The position numbers and the translations under genes are program-made. Below, piece after piece: positions 49,993 through 59,066 of a DNA stretch of 64,000 bases (positions within the stretch are counted from its first letter, which is position 1; every line of letters begins with the position of its first letter). The DNA comes from JAVBRU01 sp031547595. GTDB lineage: Bacteria > Bacillota > Clostridia > Christensenellales > Aristaeellaceae. The stretch lies in assembly GCA_031547595.1 (NCBI GenBank), contig JAVBRU010000029.1:46795-110794 (forward strand), written 5' to 3'. Below the pieces are notes generated by a model that made no database searches, had not been told where the DNA came from, and saw only the letters and a program-made list of their open reading frames with translations.

Positions 49993-50026
49993 GCGGAGGC
50001 AGCGGGCACACACCCACTGCCTCCGC
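49993..50026 (-). terminator. Intercistronic GC-rich hairpin after the SBP gene of the DUF4185 locus
   Basis: GCGGAGGCAG (49993-50002) and CTGCCTCCGC (50017-50026) pair perfectly, between the SBP stop (50038) and the permease start (49958). No T-run. It is the third such hairpin in this window at the same kind of position. Confidence 0.65.
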
Positions 50027-50037
50027 ACGCCTTGCGC

Positions 50038-51363
50038 TTACTCAGTCTGGTAAGCAGGATTGGTGCCCGCAATGTTATTGAGCTCGATATAGCTGTTGAT
50101 CTTCTGTTCGGCTTCGGCAAGGGACGCATCGATATCCTGGCCAAATACGATCACGCGGTTGAGGGCCTGGCCGACCTCCAGGGAAATATCCCAAGGGAAG
50201 GAGGGTTCGAGCACGCCGTAGGGCAGGATTTCGTCCATCAAAGTCACCAGCCACTCATTGGCGCTCAGCTGCTCGTCCTGCATCACCAGATCGCTGACGG
50301 ATTTACGGACGGACTGTTTGCCATAGCCTGCGCGGGTGCAAAAGTCCAGCATGATTGCGGGATCGCCGCCCAGCAGCCAGCCGATGAATTCTGCCGCTTC
50401 CTGGGGATGCGCGCTGTTGGCGTCCACTGCCAGCGCCCAACCGCCCACAGCAGAAGAGGCACGGGTATAATCGCCATCTATCGTGGGCATGGGTGCCACG
50501 CCAATCAGATCGACCACCTCGGGATAGTTGTCATGGATCAGCTGGAAGTTCCAGGAGCCGGCACACATCATGGCCACGCTGCCCTCGCACACCGGTGCAA
50601 CGCCAAAGGAATCGCTCAGCGCCTGGGCGGGCACCACTTCCAGATCATGCAGCGTCTTGAAATACTCAAACAGCGCGCGATAGTTGTCGTTGTTGATGTT
50701 GGCCTTGTCCCAGTTATCGGTGATGCAATAGCCGCCGTTGGTGTTATACTGCAGGCCGTAGCTGGTCCAGCCGATGGTCCAGTCCTCGGTGTTCAGCTGG
50801 AAGCCGTAGGTCCACTCGCTGGTCAGCTTCTGGGCGTAGTCAATCACTTCGGCCCAGGTCTTGGGCGGGGCGTTGGGGTCGAGGCCTGCCGCCTCCAGCA
50901 TGTCCTTGCGGTAGTAGAGCACCTGCCCGGCTTCCGCCTGGTAGGGATACGCGTAGTAATGGCCGTTCACTTCGGCAACATCCTTGAAGTTGTCCTGCAG
51001 ATCATCAAAGATGCCGGCATCCAGATAGGTATCCAGCGCCTGGATGGAGCCGAGCTTCACTTCGGTGTCCACCTTGGTGAGGTTGACACACCAGATGTCA
51101 GGGGTAGTGCCGGCGCCTTGGGCGGCTTTGATTTTCTCGCCCCATACGCTGTCGGGCACAAAGGTGACTTCAATTTTGACACTCTCGCTGGCCTCATTGT
51201 ACACTTCCACCCAATCGGTCATCCATTCCTGCTGGAAGTTATCCCAAGGCTGCACCCACAGATACACAACCGTCTTGTCTGCCGCCAGAGCCGGCATGCA
51301 CAGGGACGTGACCAACACCATCACCATGAGCATCGCAGCCATCAGTTTCCGAATCCTTGTCAT
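50038..51363 (-). CDS. Extracellular solute-binding protein of the DUF4185 locus
   Basis: A 441-residue protein; ATG 51363 (MTRIRKLMAAMLMVMV) after GGAGGGAA. A signal peptide ends at PALAAD. Family-1 SBP features include VYLWVQPWDNFQQEWMT, GTTPDIWCVNLTKVD and AFIGWLLGGDP-like C-terminal stretches. It should capture an oligosaccharide released by the secreted DUF4185/DUF2961 enzymes. A strong sigma-A promoter lies just upstream (51426-51455). Confidence 0.91.
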   Translation of the reverse strand: MTRIRKLMAAMLMVMVLVTSLCMPALAADKTVVYLWVQPWDNFQQEWMTDWVEVYNEASESVKIEVTFVPDSVWGEKIKAAQGAGTTPDIWCVNLTKVDTEVKLGSIQALDTYLDAGIFDDLQDNFKDVAEVNGHYYAYPYQAEAGQVLYYRKDMLEAAGLDPNAPPKTWAEVIDYAQKLTSEWTYGFQLNTEDWTIGWTSYGLQYNTNGGYCITDNWDKANINNDNYRALFEYFKTLHDLEVVPAQALSDSFGVAPVCEGSVAMMCAGSWNFQLIHDNYPEVVDLIGVAPMPTIDGDYTRASSAVGGWALAVDANSAHPQEAAEFIGWLLGGDPAIMLDFCTRAGYGKQSVRKSVSDLVMQDEQLSANEWLVTLMDEILPYGVLEPSFPWDISLEVGQALNRVIVFGQDIDASLAEAEQKINSYIELNNIAGTNPAYQTE

Positions 51364-51425
51364 GTGATTCCCTCCTCCAAATATGTGTTTTGCAACGAAA
51401 CGGGTTGTTTTCAACCGGTATGTCC

Positions 51426-51478
51426 ATTATAGCAAATGCATTTTTGTTTTGTCAATATGTTTTGCAAAATATATTTAC
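51426..51478 (-). promoter_or_regulatory. Promoter and operator motif of the SBP gene
   Basis: Minus strand: TTGACA (51450-51455) and TATAAT (51426-51431), 18-bp spacer. Immediately upstream of the -35 lies the palindromic TTTTGCAAAA (51460-51469). A 34-bp stretch (plus-strand 51445-51478) matches the glycosidase promoter at 57021-57054 at 24 of 34 positions, both with paired TTTTG blocks 13 bp apart. Confidence 0.7.
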
Positions 51479-51480
51479 AT

Positions 51481-54150
51481 TTAATTTTCTTTCTTTGCAA
51501 AGTCCACACGCATCCACAAAACCTGATAGGGATTCCACTCCGTCAGTGTGAAGTACATGCTCTGGCCGCCATTTTCCACCATGTCTGGCAAGGTATACGC
51601 ACCATAGCAACTCGAATGATGGGGCGTATACGCCGACTGGATGAGCGTGCTGGCATCGCTCCAGGGGCCATATAGTGTGGAGGATTCCTGAACAACCACC
51701 TGATTGTTATAGCAATCCATGCCGGTAAGCAGATAGCGGCTGAGATACGCGTTATAGGTAATGCCCAGTTCACGCTCGTTATGGTCTACCACAATGACAG
51801 CATCATCTTCATTCAGGGACCACCTCGGGTTTCCCCGCTCGTCCATCCCTGCGTAAAAGCTGTAAGCATCCCTTTTAAGAAGATTACCCTCTTCCACGGC
51901 CATCAGGTATACTTCTCCATGACCACTGCCAATGTTGCCATACAAGTAGAGCATGCCATTCTCTTTCCAGCAGGTGACATACTGGAAATGCGTATTACCA
52001 TCAAACAAGCGTTCATAAACCCAGCTTTCGCCGCCATCGTCTGACACCGCCCAGCCCGCTCCGGCAATATCGCGATGATCACCCACATTCCAGGCATAAA
52101 TCTCATGGAACCAGATATACAGTTTCTCGCCGCCATCCTGCTCCAGCCCCACGCCACAGGACGGTATCATAGCACCGCCATACTCAGCACCCGAGTTCAC
52201 AAGACCGTTATACATCTGGGTGTACCGGATGCCGTCAGCAGGGGTGTTGACCGTGCCAACTGCCAGCACGTTCTTGATCCAACTGCCGACATGGTTGTCG
52301 CTGGTATTGGAATCGCCAAAGGCCATATATACCTTGCCGTTCAGTTCAAACAAGCTGCCCAAATCTCCGCTGCCAAAGCCCCAGCGGGATTGTGTTTGAT
52401 TGATGCCGGCTTCGCCGGTGATCTGATGGACAAACTCTATATTCTCAATGGCGCTTGCCGGGCGATAGCCCTCATAGAACCTGCCAAAGCTACAGGCACC
52501 TCCCTGCACGCCCAGGCCATAATGCGCCCCAGCAAACGCCTCCTGCGTATCCACCCATCGGTAGGCTTCCAGCCAGATCAGCCCGTCCAGCGAATAGCGC
52601 ATGATATATTCGCAACCATCTTTGATCAGGCGAAGATAGGGCGCAGCCGCATCCGCAGCCAGTTCTTCCGTCTGCCCAGCTATTGTGACGCGCGTGACCA
52701 GCCTGCCATTGAGGACACCGTATTTTAGGCTATTTTCTCCCTGCACCATCGCCAGGCCTGCAAAACTGTCCACGGCAATGTGGTTCACCGTGCATTCCAG
52801 CGACCAATCCCGTTTCAGTGGGGCGCGCAGCACATATGCCGGTTCTTCTCCCGACGAAAAGCTCAAAGCGCCTTCTACCATCAGCCCTGATACGTCCTGA
52901 CAGTGCCACGGGCCATCCAGTGTCTGCTGGCTGAACCTATCGGTATAGCCCACGGGATTAGTTTCGGTGAAAAACTGATAATGCGCTGCAAAACGCGCGT
53001 CCTTATTGCCGCTCTCTTCCACCGCCATCAGGCCGTAATAGCCACCGCGGAAAACACCCTTCGCATCCTCATAACAGCCCAGATAGAGCCCCACGCCTGT
53101 CGTACAGCTGGCACCTGGGCTCAGGTAGAAATAGTAACGGTCAGGCTGCCCCAGCTCTGTGCGGCGGATGACGCGCAGCACCCTGTTGGTGGTGGCAAAT
53201 CCATCATAGGCCATAAGTACGCCCGTGGGCTGGCCATCCATGACGCCGCTGACCTCATAGTGTGTTTTATTGGAAAAAGCACCGCGCACACCCAGCAGCA
53301 GATAGTTGTTTTCGTCTTTATAAACTGTGATACCGGTCAGCGTGCTATCAGCGCCTGAGGTATAGTTGGGTGCGCCTTCAATGATCCAATCCTCTGCTTT
53401 TTGCCGGCACAGCAGGGTGGTGCTGGTGCCGGCGGAGACAGCCATCGCGAATACTCCTTTGCTCTTATAGTACGTCCATCCGTTCCCGCCGTTGAGGGAG
53501 AATGCCATATCCCGCCCGTTCAGGCGGAAGTAGGCGTATTCTGCCAGCCAGCATTTCTGGCCGCTTCCTGAGGTTTGGAATACCTCAATAAAAAATGTCC
53601 AGCGGTTCATGATGCCGATTTGCGCCCCCTCCAGTGCGCCTGTAATATCCTGAAAATCCTTTGTAAATGATACCCACGTTATTCCGTCTTCGCTGGACAG
53701 GAAGGTATACCTCCCATCCTTCTTCTCGATACGCAGATAGCGATGCGCAGCCATCACAGAGCCGCCGCCGATCTCCTCGCCATTGCACAGCCCGTAAAGC
53801 GTCATCTTTTTCCCGCTGTTCAAACCGAAAATGAGATAATTTTTAGCGTCCTTATACACTGTCAGGCCGCCATGCAAGCCGCCTTTGCTGCCCAAGGTAT
53901 CGCTCATCAGGTAGGTCTCCATCGTCCAATCCGCCGTCTGCACGTCCCGCAGCACCCGCACGCCCCGATCATGTGCTTTGTCCTGATTGTCATACTCATA
54001 AACAGGCAGCAGCAGCGTTTCCATTGCCTGGCTATAATTCCACTCAGCTTCAATTCCGTGATAAGAAAAGTCATCCGCGCAAGCAACGCTCAACAACAAA
54101 GCAGACAGAATCACCGCCAGCAGCAGGCCTCTTCGCATAACGCTCCTCAT
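51481..54150 (-). CDS. Secreted multidomain DUF4185 (GH183-like) glycosidase
   Basis: An 889-residue protein; ATG 54150 with GGAGGAAAAAT upstream. Signal peptide ends near ACADD. Three successive concanavalin/LamG-like beta-sandwich domains (about 45-190, 215-390, 420-570; each repeats GxxxGLxVYxDxxNYLxxG) lead to a C-terminal DUF4185 five-bladed propeller from about 570 (SRWGFGSGDLGSLFELNGKVY, HREI-type HDWKIYIW replaced by FHEIYAW, GWAVSDDGGESWVYE). DUF4185 includes endo-D-arabinanases (family GH183). Its paralogue is encoded immediately upstream, so the pair arose by tandem duplication. Substrate is inferred, not shown. Confidence 0.83.
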   Translation of the reverse strand: MRSVMRRGLLLAVILSALLLSVACADDFSYHGIEAEWNYSQAMETLLLPVYEYDNQDKAHDRGVRVLRDVQTADWTMETYLMSDTLGSKGGLHGGLTVYKDAKNYLIFGLNSGKKMTLYGLCNGEEIGGGSVMAAHRYLRIEKKDGRYTFLSSEDGITWVSFTKDFQDITGALEGAQIGIMNRWTFFIEVFQTSGSGQKCWLAEYAYFRLNGRDMAFSLNGGNGWTYYKSKGVFAMAVSAGTSTTLLCRQKAEDWIIEGAPNYTSGADSTLTGITVYKDENNYLLLGVRGAFSNKTHYEVSGVMDGQPTGVLMAYDGFATTNRVLRVIRRTELGQPDRYYFYLSPGASCTTGVGLYLGCYEDAKGVFRGGYYGLMAVEESGNKDARFAAHYQFFTETNPVGYTDRFSQQTLDGPWHCQDVSGLMVEGALSFSSGEEPAYVLRAPLKRDWSLECTVNHIAVDSFAGLAMVQGENSLKYGVLNGRLVTRVTIAGQTEELAADAAAPYLRLIKDGCEYIMRYSLDGLIWLEAYRWVDTQEAFAGAHYGLGVQGGACSFGRFYEGYRPASAIENIEFVHQITGEAGINQTQSRWGFGSGDLGSLFELNGKVYMAFGDSNTSDNHVGSWIKNVLAVGTVNTPADGIRYTQMYNGLVNSGAEYGGAMIPSCGVGLEQDGGEKLYIWFHEIYAWNVGDHRDIAGAGWAVSDDGGESWVYERLFDGNTHFQYVTCWKENGMLYLYGNIGSGHGEVYLMAVEEGNLLKRDAYSFYAGMDERGNPRWSLNEDDAVIVVDHNERELGITYNAYLSRYLLTGMDCYNNQVVVQESSTLYGPWSDASTLIQSAYTPHHSSCYGAYTLPDMVENGGQSMYFTLTEWNPYQVLWMRVDFAKKEN

Positions 54151-54165
54151 TATTTTTCCTCCTGT

Positions 54166-56907
54166 TTATTGACCGCGTTTCTCAAAGTCCACACGCATCC
54201 AAAAAACCTGATAGGGGTCGTACTCAGACAGGGTGAAATACATGCTCTTGCCGCCCTCCTCCACCATAGTGGGCAGCGTGTATGCGCCATAAATCGACGT
54301 TTGTTGATCCTGCTTGAGCTCTGTGGGTGTGTATTGCCGATTGAGCAGCGTATACGCATCGCTCCACGGCCCGAAAAGTGTGGGTGATTCATGGCTCACC
54401 ATCTGGCCGTTGAAAGAATCCCAGCCCGTCATCAGATAACAGCCCAGATATTCATTGTAAGTGATGCCGATCTCACGCTCGTTATAGTCCAGCACAATAG
54501 CCGCTTCATCTTCCGTTTGCGTCCAGATGGGTGCGCCGTCAGCATCCACCCCCGCAAAGAAGCGGTAGGCATCCCGTTCCAGCGCTCTCTCCTGCTCAAC
54601 ACACATCAGGTAGGTTTCCCCATAACCGCCGCCGATGTTGCCATACAAGTAGAGCAAGCCATTTTCCTGCCAGCAGCTGACGAACTGGAAGTGTGAGTCG
54701 CCATCAAACAGCCGTTGATAAGCCCAGGTTTTCCCGCCGTTTTTCGAAACCGCCCAGCCCATGCCGGAAATATCACGATGGCCGCCGGATTGCCAGCTAT
54801 AAATCTCATGCACCCACATGTACAGCACTTCGCTTCCTGCCTCGCCCAAGCCAAAGCCCGTGGAGGGGATCATGGCGCAGGTATGCTCAAAGCCCGCTTT
54901 CACAAGGCCGCTGCCCGTTCCTCCAATATGTAACTGCGAATACTGTACGCCGTCCTTGGGATCATCGACTGTGCCTATGGAAATCGCATTATTAATCCAC
55001 GCCCCCTGCAGCCTGTCGTGCGCAAAGGTATCACCAAAGACCATGTAGACCTTTCCGTTGTGCTCAAACATCGCGCCCAGGTCTCCGCTGCCAAACCCCC
55101 AGCGGGATTCCGTCCGGTTCATGCTGTTTTCGCCTGTCAGGGGGTACAGAATATCCAGGCCCGTAATAGCGGCTATCACGCCTGCAGGGCGATAACCCTC
55201 GTAATATTTGCGAAATGTACAGCTGCCCCCCTGCACCGTCAGCCCACAGCGCGCACCGTCAAATGCGCCAGATGCATCGGTGTAGCGCCCTGCCTCCTGC
55301 CAGGTCAGCCCGTCTTTAGAATATTGCATGATGTAAGTGTCGCCGTTTTTGAGCATTCTGAGGTTTTGCGCAGTTGCCTGTATCACCTGCTCCTCAAGCC
55401 TCCCGCCGCAATTCACGCGGATGACAATTTGGTTTTTTTGAACGCCGTATTGCAGGGTGTTTTCCCCCTTCGCCATGGCCAACCCCGCAGTGCTATTGAC
55501 GCCGAGGGCTATCACCGTGCAGTCCAGCGACCAGTCCTTTTTCAGCGGCGCGCGAAGGAGATAAGCCGCTTCGCCTTCTTCGCTGCCAAAGCCAAGGCTC
55601 TTGTTGCCCACCCGCAGGCCCTTTGCGCCCTCGGATTGCCACATGCCATCCAGCACATTGCTGAAAAAATAATCGGAATAGCCATCGGGACAGGTTTCTG
55701 TGCAAAACTCAAACTGCGCCGTATAAAGCGCGTCTGCTTCTCCGCTGTCTTCCACCCCCATCAGGCCATATTGACCGCCACGGAAAATGCCATTGGTATC
55801 CTCGTAGCAGCCCAGACAGATAAAGCCATACTCATTGTTGCCATCGATGACGTAGAAATAATAGCGATCGGGCTGGCCCGCCTCCGTGCGGCGAAGGATG
55901 CGCAGGGTGCGGTTGCCGCGCAGTTTCCCATCAAAGGACATCAGCACCCCTGTGGGCTGGCCACCGATTATGCCGCTAACCTCATAGTGCGTTTTGTTGG
56001 CAAAAACGCCGCGTACGCCCAGCATCAGATAGTTATCAGCGTCCTGATAGACTGCCGCACCTACCAGCGCACTGCCAGAGCCGGAGGTGTAATTCAAGCG
56101 GGCATCCAGCACCCAATCCTTCTCCTTTTGCTGCCGCAGCAGACTGGTGCTGCCGCCTCCCGGCACGGCCAGGGCGAATACCCCATGGCTCTTGTAATAC
56201 TTCCACCCATGCTCGCCGTTCAGTGAAAAGGGTAATTCTTGCCCATTCAAACGGAAATATGCATATTCAGCCGCCCAGCATTTCAGGCTAAGCTCCGCAG
56301 AATGGAACAGCTCGGTCTTGTTAGTATAACGGTTCATCAGGCCGATTTGCGCACCTTGCAATGCATTTTGCACATCCTGAAAGGATTTTTTGAAGGTTTC
56401 CCATGTTGAACCGTCTTTGCTGTAATAAAACGCATAATACTGCCCCTTTTTCTCCATGCGGAAATAGCGGCTTTCGCCCATTTCCGAGCCACCGTCGATT
56501 TCCTTGCCGCCGCATACGCCATATAAGGTCACTTTGCGTTGACCGTTCAGGCCGAAAATCAAATAATTTTTTGCATCCAGATAGACCGTCAGGCCGCCGT
56601 GTAACCCGCCCGTGCTGCCCAGCGTATCGTCAGACAACCAAGTCTCCATTGTCCAATCTGCAGTATCCGCGCTCCGCAGCAGCTTCACACCGCGGTCGTT
56701 CGTATAGTCCTGCTGGTCAAACTCATAGACGGGCAACAGCAGCGTATCACAGGCCGCCGCATAGTCCCACTCTTTTTCGATGCTACGGTAAGAAAAATCA
56801 TCGGCTTTGGCGCGGAAGGGCAGCAGCAAAGCCAACGCCAGGAAGGCGGCCGTCAGTAGTATCATCATGTCTTTCTCTCCCTTGCAAATGCGCTTGGTTT
56901 GTTTCAT
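54166..56907 (-). CDS. Secreted multidomain DUF4185 (GH183-like) glycosidase, paralogue
   Basis: A 913-residue protein; ATG 56907 (MKQTKRICKGEK) after GGGAGG, or an internal ATG 56868 with GGGAG; both give a signal peptide ending near FRAKA. After the cleavage site the mature protein begins ADDFSYRSIEKEW, matching the neighbouring paralogue (DDFSYHGIEAEW). The same three beta-sandwich domains and DUF4185 propeller follow (SRWGFGSGDLGAMFEHNGKVY, GWAVSKNGGKTWAY). It starts near a sigma-A promoter (56991-57019) in the divergent region shared with the DUF2961 gene. Confidence 0.83.
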   Translation of the reverse strand: MKQTKRICKGEKDMMILLTAAFLALALLLPFRAKADDFSYRSIEKEWDYAAACDTLLLPVYEFDQQDYTNDRGVKLLRSADTADWTMETWLSDDTLGSTGGLHGGLTVYLDAKNYLIFGLNGQRKVTLYGVCGGKEIDGGSEMGESRYFRMEKKGQYYAFYYSKDGSTWETFKKSFQDVQNALQGAQIGLMNRYTNKTELFHSAELSLKCWAAEYAYFRLNGQELPFSLNGEHGWKYYKSHGVFALAVPGGGSTSLLRQQKEKDWVLDARLNYTSGSGSALVGAAVYQDADNYLMLGVRGVFANKTHYEVSGIIGGQPTGVLMSFDGKLRGNRTLRILRRTEAGQPDRYYFYVIDGNNEYGFICLGCYEDTNGIFRGGQYGLMGVEDSGEADALYTAQFEFCTETCPDGYSDYFFSNVLDGMWQSEGAKGLRVGNKSLGFGSEEGEAAYLLRAPLKKDWSLDCTVIALGVNSTAGLAMAKGENTLQYGVQKNQIVIRVNCGGRLEEQVIQATAQNLRMLKNGDTYIMQYSKDGLTWQEAGRYTDASGAFDGARCGLTVQGGSCTFRKYYEGYRPAGVIAAITGLDILYPLTGENSMNRTESRWGFGSGDLGAMFEHNGKVYMVFGDTFAHDRLQGAWINNAISIGTVDDPKDGVQYSQLHIGGTGSGLVKAGFEHTCAMIPSTGFGLGEAGSEVLYMWVHEIYSWQSGGHRDISGMGWAVSKNGGKTWAYQRLFDGDSHFQFVSCWQENGLLYLYGNIGGGYGETYLMCVEQERALERDAYRFFAGVDADGAPIWTQTEDEAAIVLDYNEREIGITYNEYLGCYLMTGWDSFNGQMVSHESPTLFGPWSDAYTLLNRQYTPTELKQDQQTSIYGAYTLPTMVEEGGKSMYFTLSEYDPYQVFWMRVDFEKRGQ

Positions 56908-56990
56908 GGTTCACTCATCCTCCCGGAACGCAGATGTTTCCTGCATTTCATGTCATATCGTGCCATTTTCATCCCGTTTACTACACAAAT

Positions 56991-57090
56991 AATATAGCAC
57001 ATGCTTTTTTTATTTGCAATAGTTTTGTAAAGGTATTTTGCAAATATATTTTACTTACTTATTGACTTTGCTCCTTGCTCATTCTATAAT
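56991..57090. promoter_or_regulatory. Divergent glycosidase promoters with shared operator motif
   Basis: Plus strand: TTGACT (57062-57067) and TATAAT (57085-57090), 17-bp spacer, for the DUF2961 gene. Minus strand: TTGCAA (57014-57019) and TATATT (56991-56996), 17-bp spacer, for the DUF4185 gene. Between them, 57021-57054 holds paired TTTTG blocks 13 bp apart ending TTTTGCAAA, as in the SBP promoter at 51445-51478. Confidence 0.68.
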
Positions 57091-57121
57091 GAGATTAAAA
57101 CAATGCAAGGAGGTTGCCTGC

Positions 57122-58216
57122 ATGGATATGCTTCATCAGCTCCCCTTTCAGGCCGGCATCATCACCCGGCAGATATCGGCGGAGAACCCCACAGGCGAAA
57201 AAGGCGGGGCGTGCCACGCCACCCCCGATCCCAGCAACCCCGCGCTGATTCACAGCCGCGCCGCCGCCAAGCTGGGCAAGGGCTGGAAGGTAAATCCTTT
57301 CATTCGTGTCAAAGCTGGAGAAACGGTCACTCTGGCCGATATCGAAGGCCCTGGTTGCATCACACAGTTCTTTATCACCAGCGATTATCCAAACCTGTCT
57401 GAGCTGGTGCTGCGCTTCTATTGGGACGGGGAAGAAACCCCTTCTGTGGAAGTGCCGATGGGGGCGTTCTTCTGCATAGGCCACGACACCCGCCCCCACA
57501 CAGTCAGCTCTCTGCCCGTCACCGTAGCACCCTACCGCGGCTGCAGCTGCTATTGGGATATGCCCTTTCGCAAGCATGCCCGCATCACCCTCACCCACGA
57601 GGGCAGTAAAGATGCCTGGGTGGTGGCTTACCGGGTTCTGTATCAGCTGCGTTCCATCCCCGAGGATGCGGCGTATTTCCATGCGCAATACCGCCGCACC
57701 CAAACCAGCAAAGCGCTGCCGGAGCATGTGATTCTGGACGGTGTGAAAGGCCGCGGCGTGTATGTGGGCACCTACCTGGCCTGGAATGTACTCAACAGCG
57801 GCTGGTGGGGCGAGGGCGAAGTGAAATTCTATCTGGATGGAGACACTGAGTATCCCACGCTGTGTGATAACGGCACGGAGGATTACTTTGGCGGCGCATG
57901 GAACTTTGGCGGGTACAACCCTACCAAGCCGCAGGACCGCGAAACAGTGTTTGAATCGCCCTTCCTGGGCATGCCGCTGGCCGATGTGGACAATCCCCAC
58001 GGTCCCAAGAAAATCAGCATGTACCGCTGGCATATCCAGGATTGCATCGGCTTTGGCAGCGATATCCGTGTGACCGTGCAGACCTTGGGCTGGTACCCGG
58101 ACCAAACCTATAAGCCACTCCCCGAAGACGTGGCCAGTGTGGCGTACTATTATCAAAACGAACCACACGCTGCCTTCCCTGCATTCCCTGCCATAGAAGA
58201 ACGCTGGGATAGATAA
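57122..58216 (+). CDS. DUF2961 (GH172-like) glycoside hydrolase
   Basis: A 364-residue cytoplasmic-looking protein (no signal peptide); ATG 57122 lies 8 nt after AAGGAGG. The DUF2961 jelly-roll pattern is present: EGPGCITQFFITSDYPN, VPMGAFFCIGHD, LDGDTEYPTL and the acidic GTEDYFGGAWNFGGY with its conserved Glu and Asp, then KKISMYRWHIQDCIGFG. GH172 members act on difructose dianhydride and as exo-acting D-arabinofuranosidases. It is divergent from the DUF4185 pair, which suggests secreted endo-acting enzymes and intracellular trimming of imported oligomers. Substrate inferred. Confidence 0.84.
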   Translation: MDMLHQLPFQAGIITRQISAENPTGEKGGACHATPDPSNPALIHSRAAAKLGKGWKVNPFIRVKAGETVTLADIEGPGCITQFFITSDYPNLSELVLRFYWDGEETPSVEVPMGAFFCIGHDTRPHTVSSLPVTVAPYRGCSCYWDMPFRKHARITLTHEGSKDAWVVAYRVLYQLRSIPEDAAYFHAQYRRTQTSKALPEHVILDGVKGRGVYVGTYLAWNVLNSGWWGEGEVKFYLDGDTEYPTLCDNGTEDYFGGAWNFGGYNPTKPQDRETVFESPFLGMPLADVDNPHGPKKISMYRWHIQDCIGFGSDIRVTVQTLGWYPDQTYKPLPEDVASVAYYYQNEPHAAFPAFPAIEERWDR

Positions 58217-58486
58217 GCACCACACTATTGTACTCAGGATTGGTTTTTTCTCCTCAATCCTATAAAAATGAAATTATCATAAAAAGCTTTGTTCAAAGCG
58301 CAACTATTTCTGAAAAGTTAAAGTTTTCCAAATAACTGAAGAACGATTTTATCGCACGTGGTCAAGGGATCGAAGGAGCTTTGGTTGCCTAACAATGCAG
58401 AAGCTTCAACAATAAAAAGCGTTATGCCGCGTCTATTGATTTATTCAAAGGCGCGGCATATCTTAAGATATCTTGAAAAATAGGGC
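58217..58486. other. Gene-free stretch with inverted repeats
   Basis: AGGATTG and CAATCCT (58236-58261) form a stem just after the DUF2961 gene, a possible terminator without a good T-run. Farther on, ATGCCGCG (58424-58431) pairs with CGCGGCAT (58452-58459), followed by the palindrome TATCTTAAGATA. No convincing frame lies here. Confidence 0.4.
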
Positions 58487-58530
58487 TTGCACGGAAAGCC
58501 AATATATAGTATAGTAAGTACACGTACTAT
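58487..58530 (+). promoter_or_regulatory. Promoter and candidate operator of the MarR gene
   Basis: TTGCAC (58487-58492) and TATAGT (58510-58515), 17-bp spacer. Overlapping the -10 is ATAGTA-N8-TACTAT (58511-58530), a dyad with GTAC at its core on both sides. It suits autorepression by the dimeric MarR protein encoded next. Confidence 0.65.
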
Positions 58531-58595
58531 ATGTACACAGAACAATGCACGTTCAGCGCATCAACATACACATTACAACGGGAGGAAGAGCAAGC

Positions 58596-59024
58596 ATGGT
58601 GCTTCGGGAATCTACCGGTTTTCTGATCCACAAAAGCGTGAGGCTGCTGAGGAAAAAGATGGACACATACCTGCGAGGGTTTGATATCACGTTGACGCAG
58701 TGGGGCACCCTGCAGACACTGTTGGAAGATGGCGAGCTTTCCCAGGCTGAAGTATCAGAAAGAACCACTATAGACCGGGCTACCTGTGGCACGGTGATCG
58801 ACAAGCTGGTCAAAAAGGGCTTGATCGAAAAAAAACTGTGCGGGAACGACCGCAGGAGCTACCGTGTGAAGATTTTGCCCCCCGGGATTGCACTGATTGA
58901 GGCTAGTGCCCCGGAAATTGAGAAGATACGCCTGTTGATGCTCAAAGGGTTTTCGGATGATGAAATCCGAATGATAGCAAGATTTGCGAAAGTAATTATA
59001 TCAAACCTGTCGGAAGAGGAATAG
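58596..59024 (+). CDS. MarR-family transcriptional regulator
   Basis: A 142-residue protein; ATG 58596 lies about 9 nt after GGAGGA, whereas an upstream in-frame ATG (58545) has no ribosome site. The winged helix is QWGTLQTLLEDGELSQAEVSERTTIDRATCGTVIDKLVKKGLI with wing GNDRRSY. A helical dimerisation tail follows. It is 42 nt upstream of the hybrid kinase gene, which may be its target. Confidence 0.9.
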   Translation: MVLRESTGFLIHKSVRLLRKKMDTYLRGFDITLTQWGTLQTLLEDGELSQAEVSERTTIDRATCGTVIDKLVKKGLIEKKLCGNDRRSYRVKILPPGIALIEASAPEIEKIRLLMLKGFSDDEIRMIARFAKVIISNLSEEE

Positions 59025-59066
59025 TCCCCTTTATTTTCCATTTAGGACGAACGGGGTGGTGCGTGG

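Noticed and set aside
49951..51432. A 493-codon open frame on the plus strand
   Set aside because: Antisense to the SBP at 50038-51363, which has a signal peptide and ribosome site.
55018..56226. A 402-codon open frame on the plus strand
   Set aside because: Antisense to the DUF4185 gene with conserved propeller motifs.
57095..58225. A 376-codon open frame on the minus strand
   Set aside because: Antisense to the DUF2961 gene, which has the diagnostic GTEDYFGGAW and AAGGAGG start.
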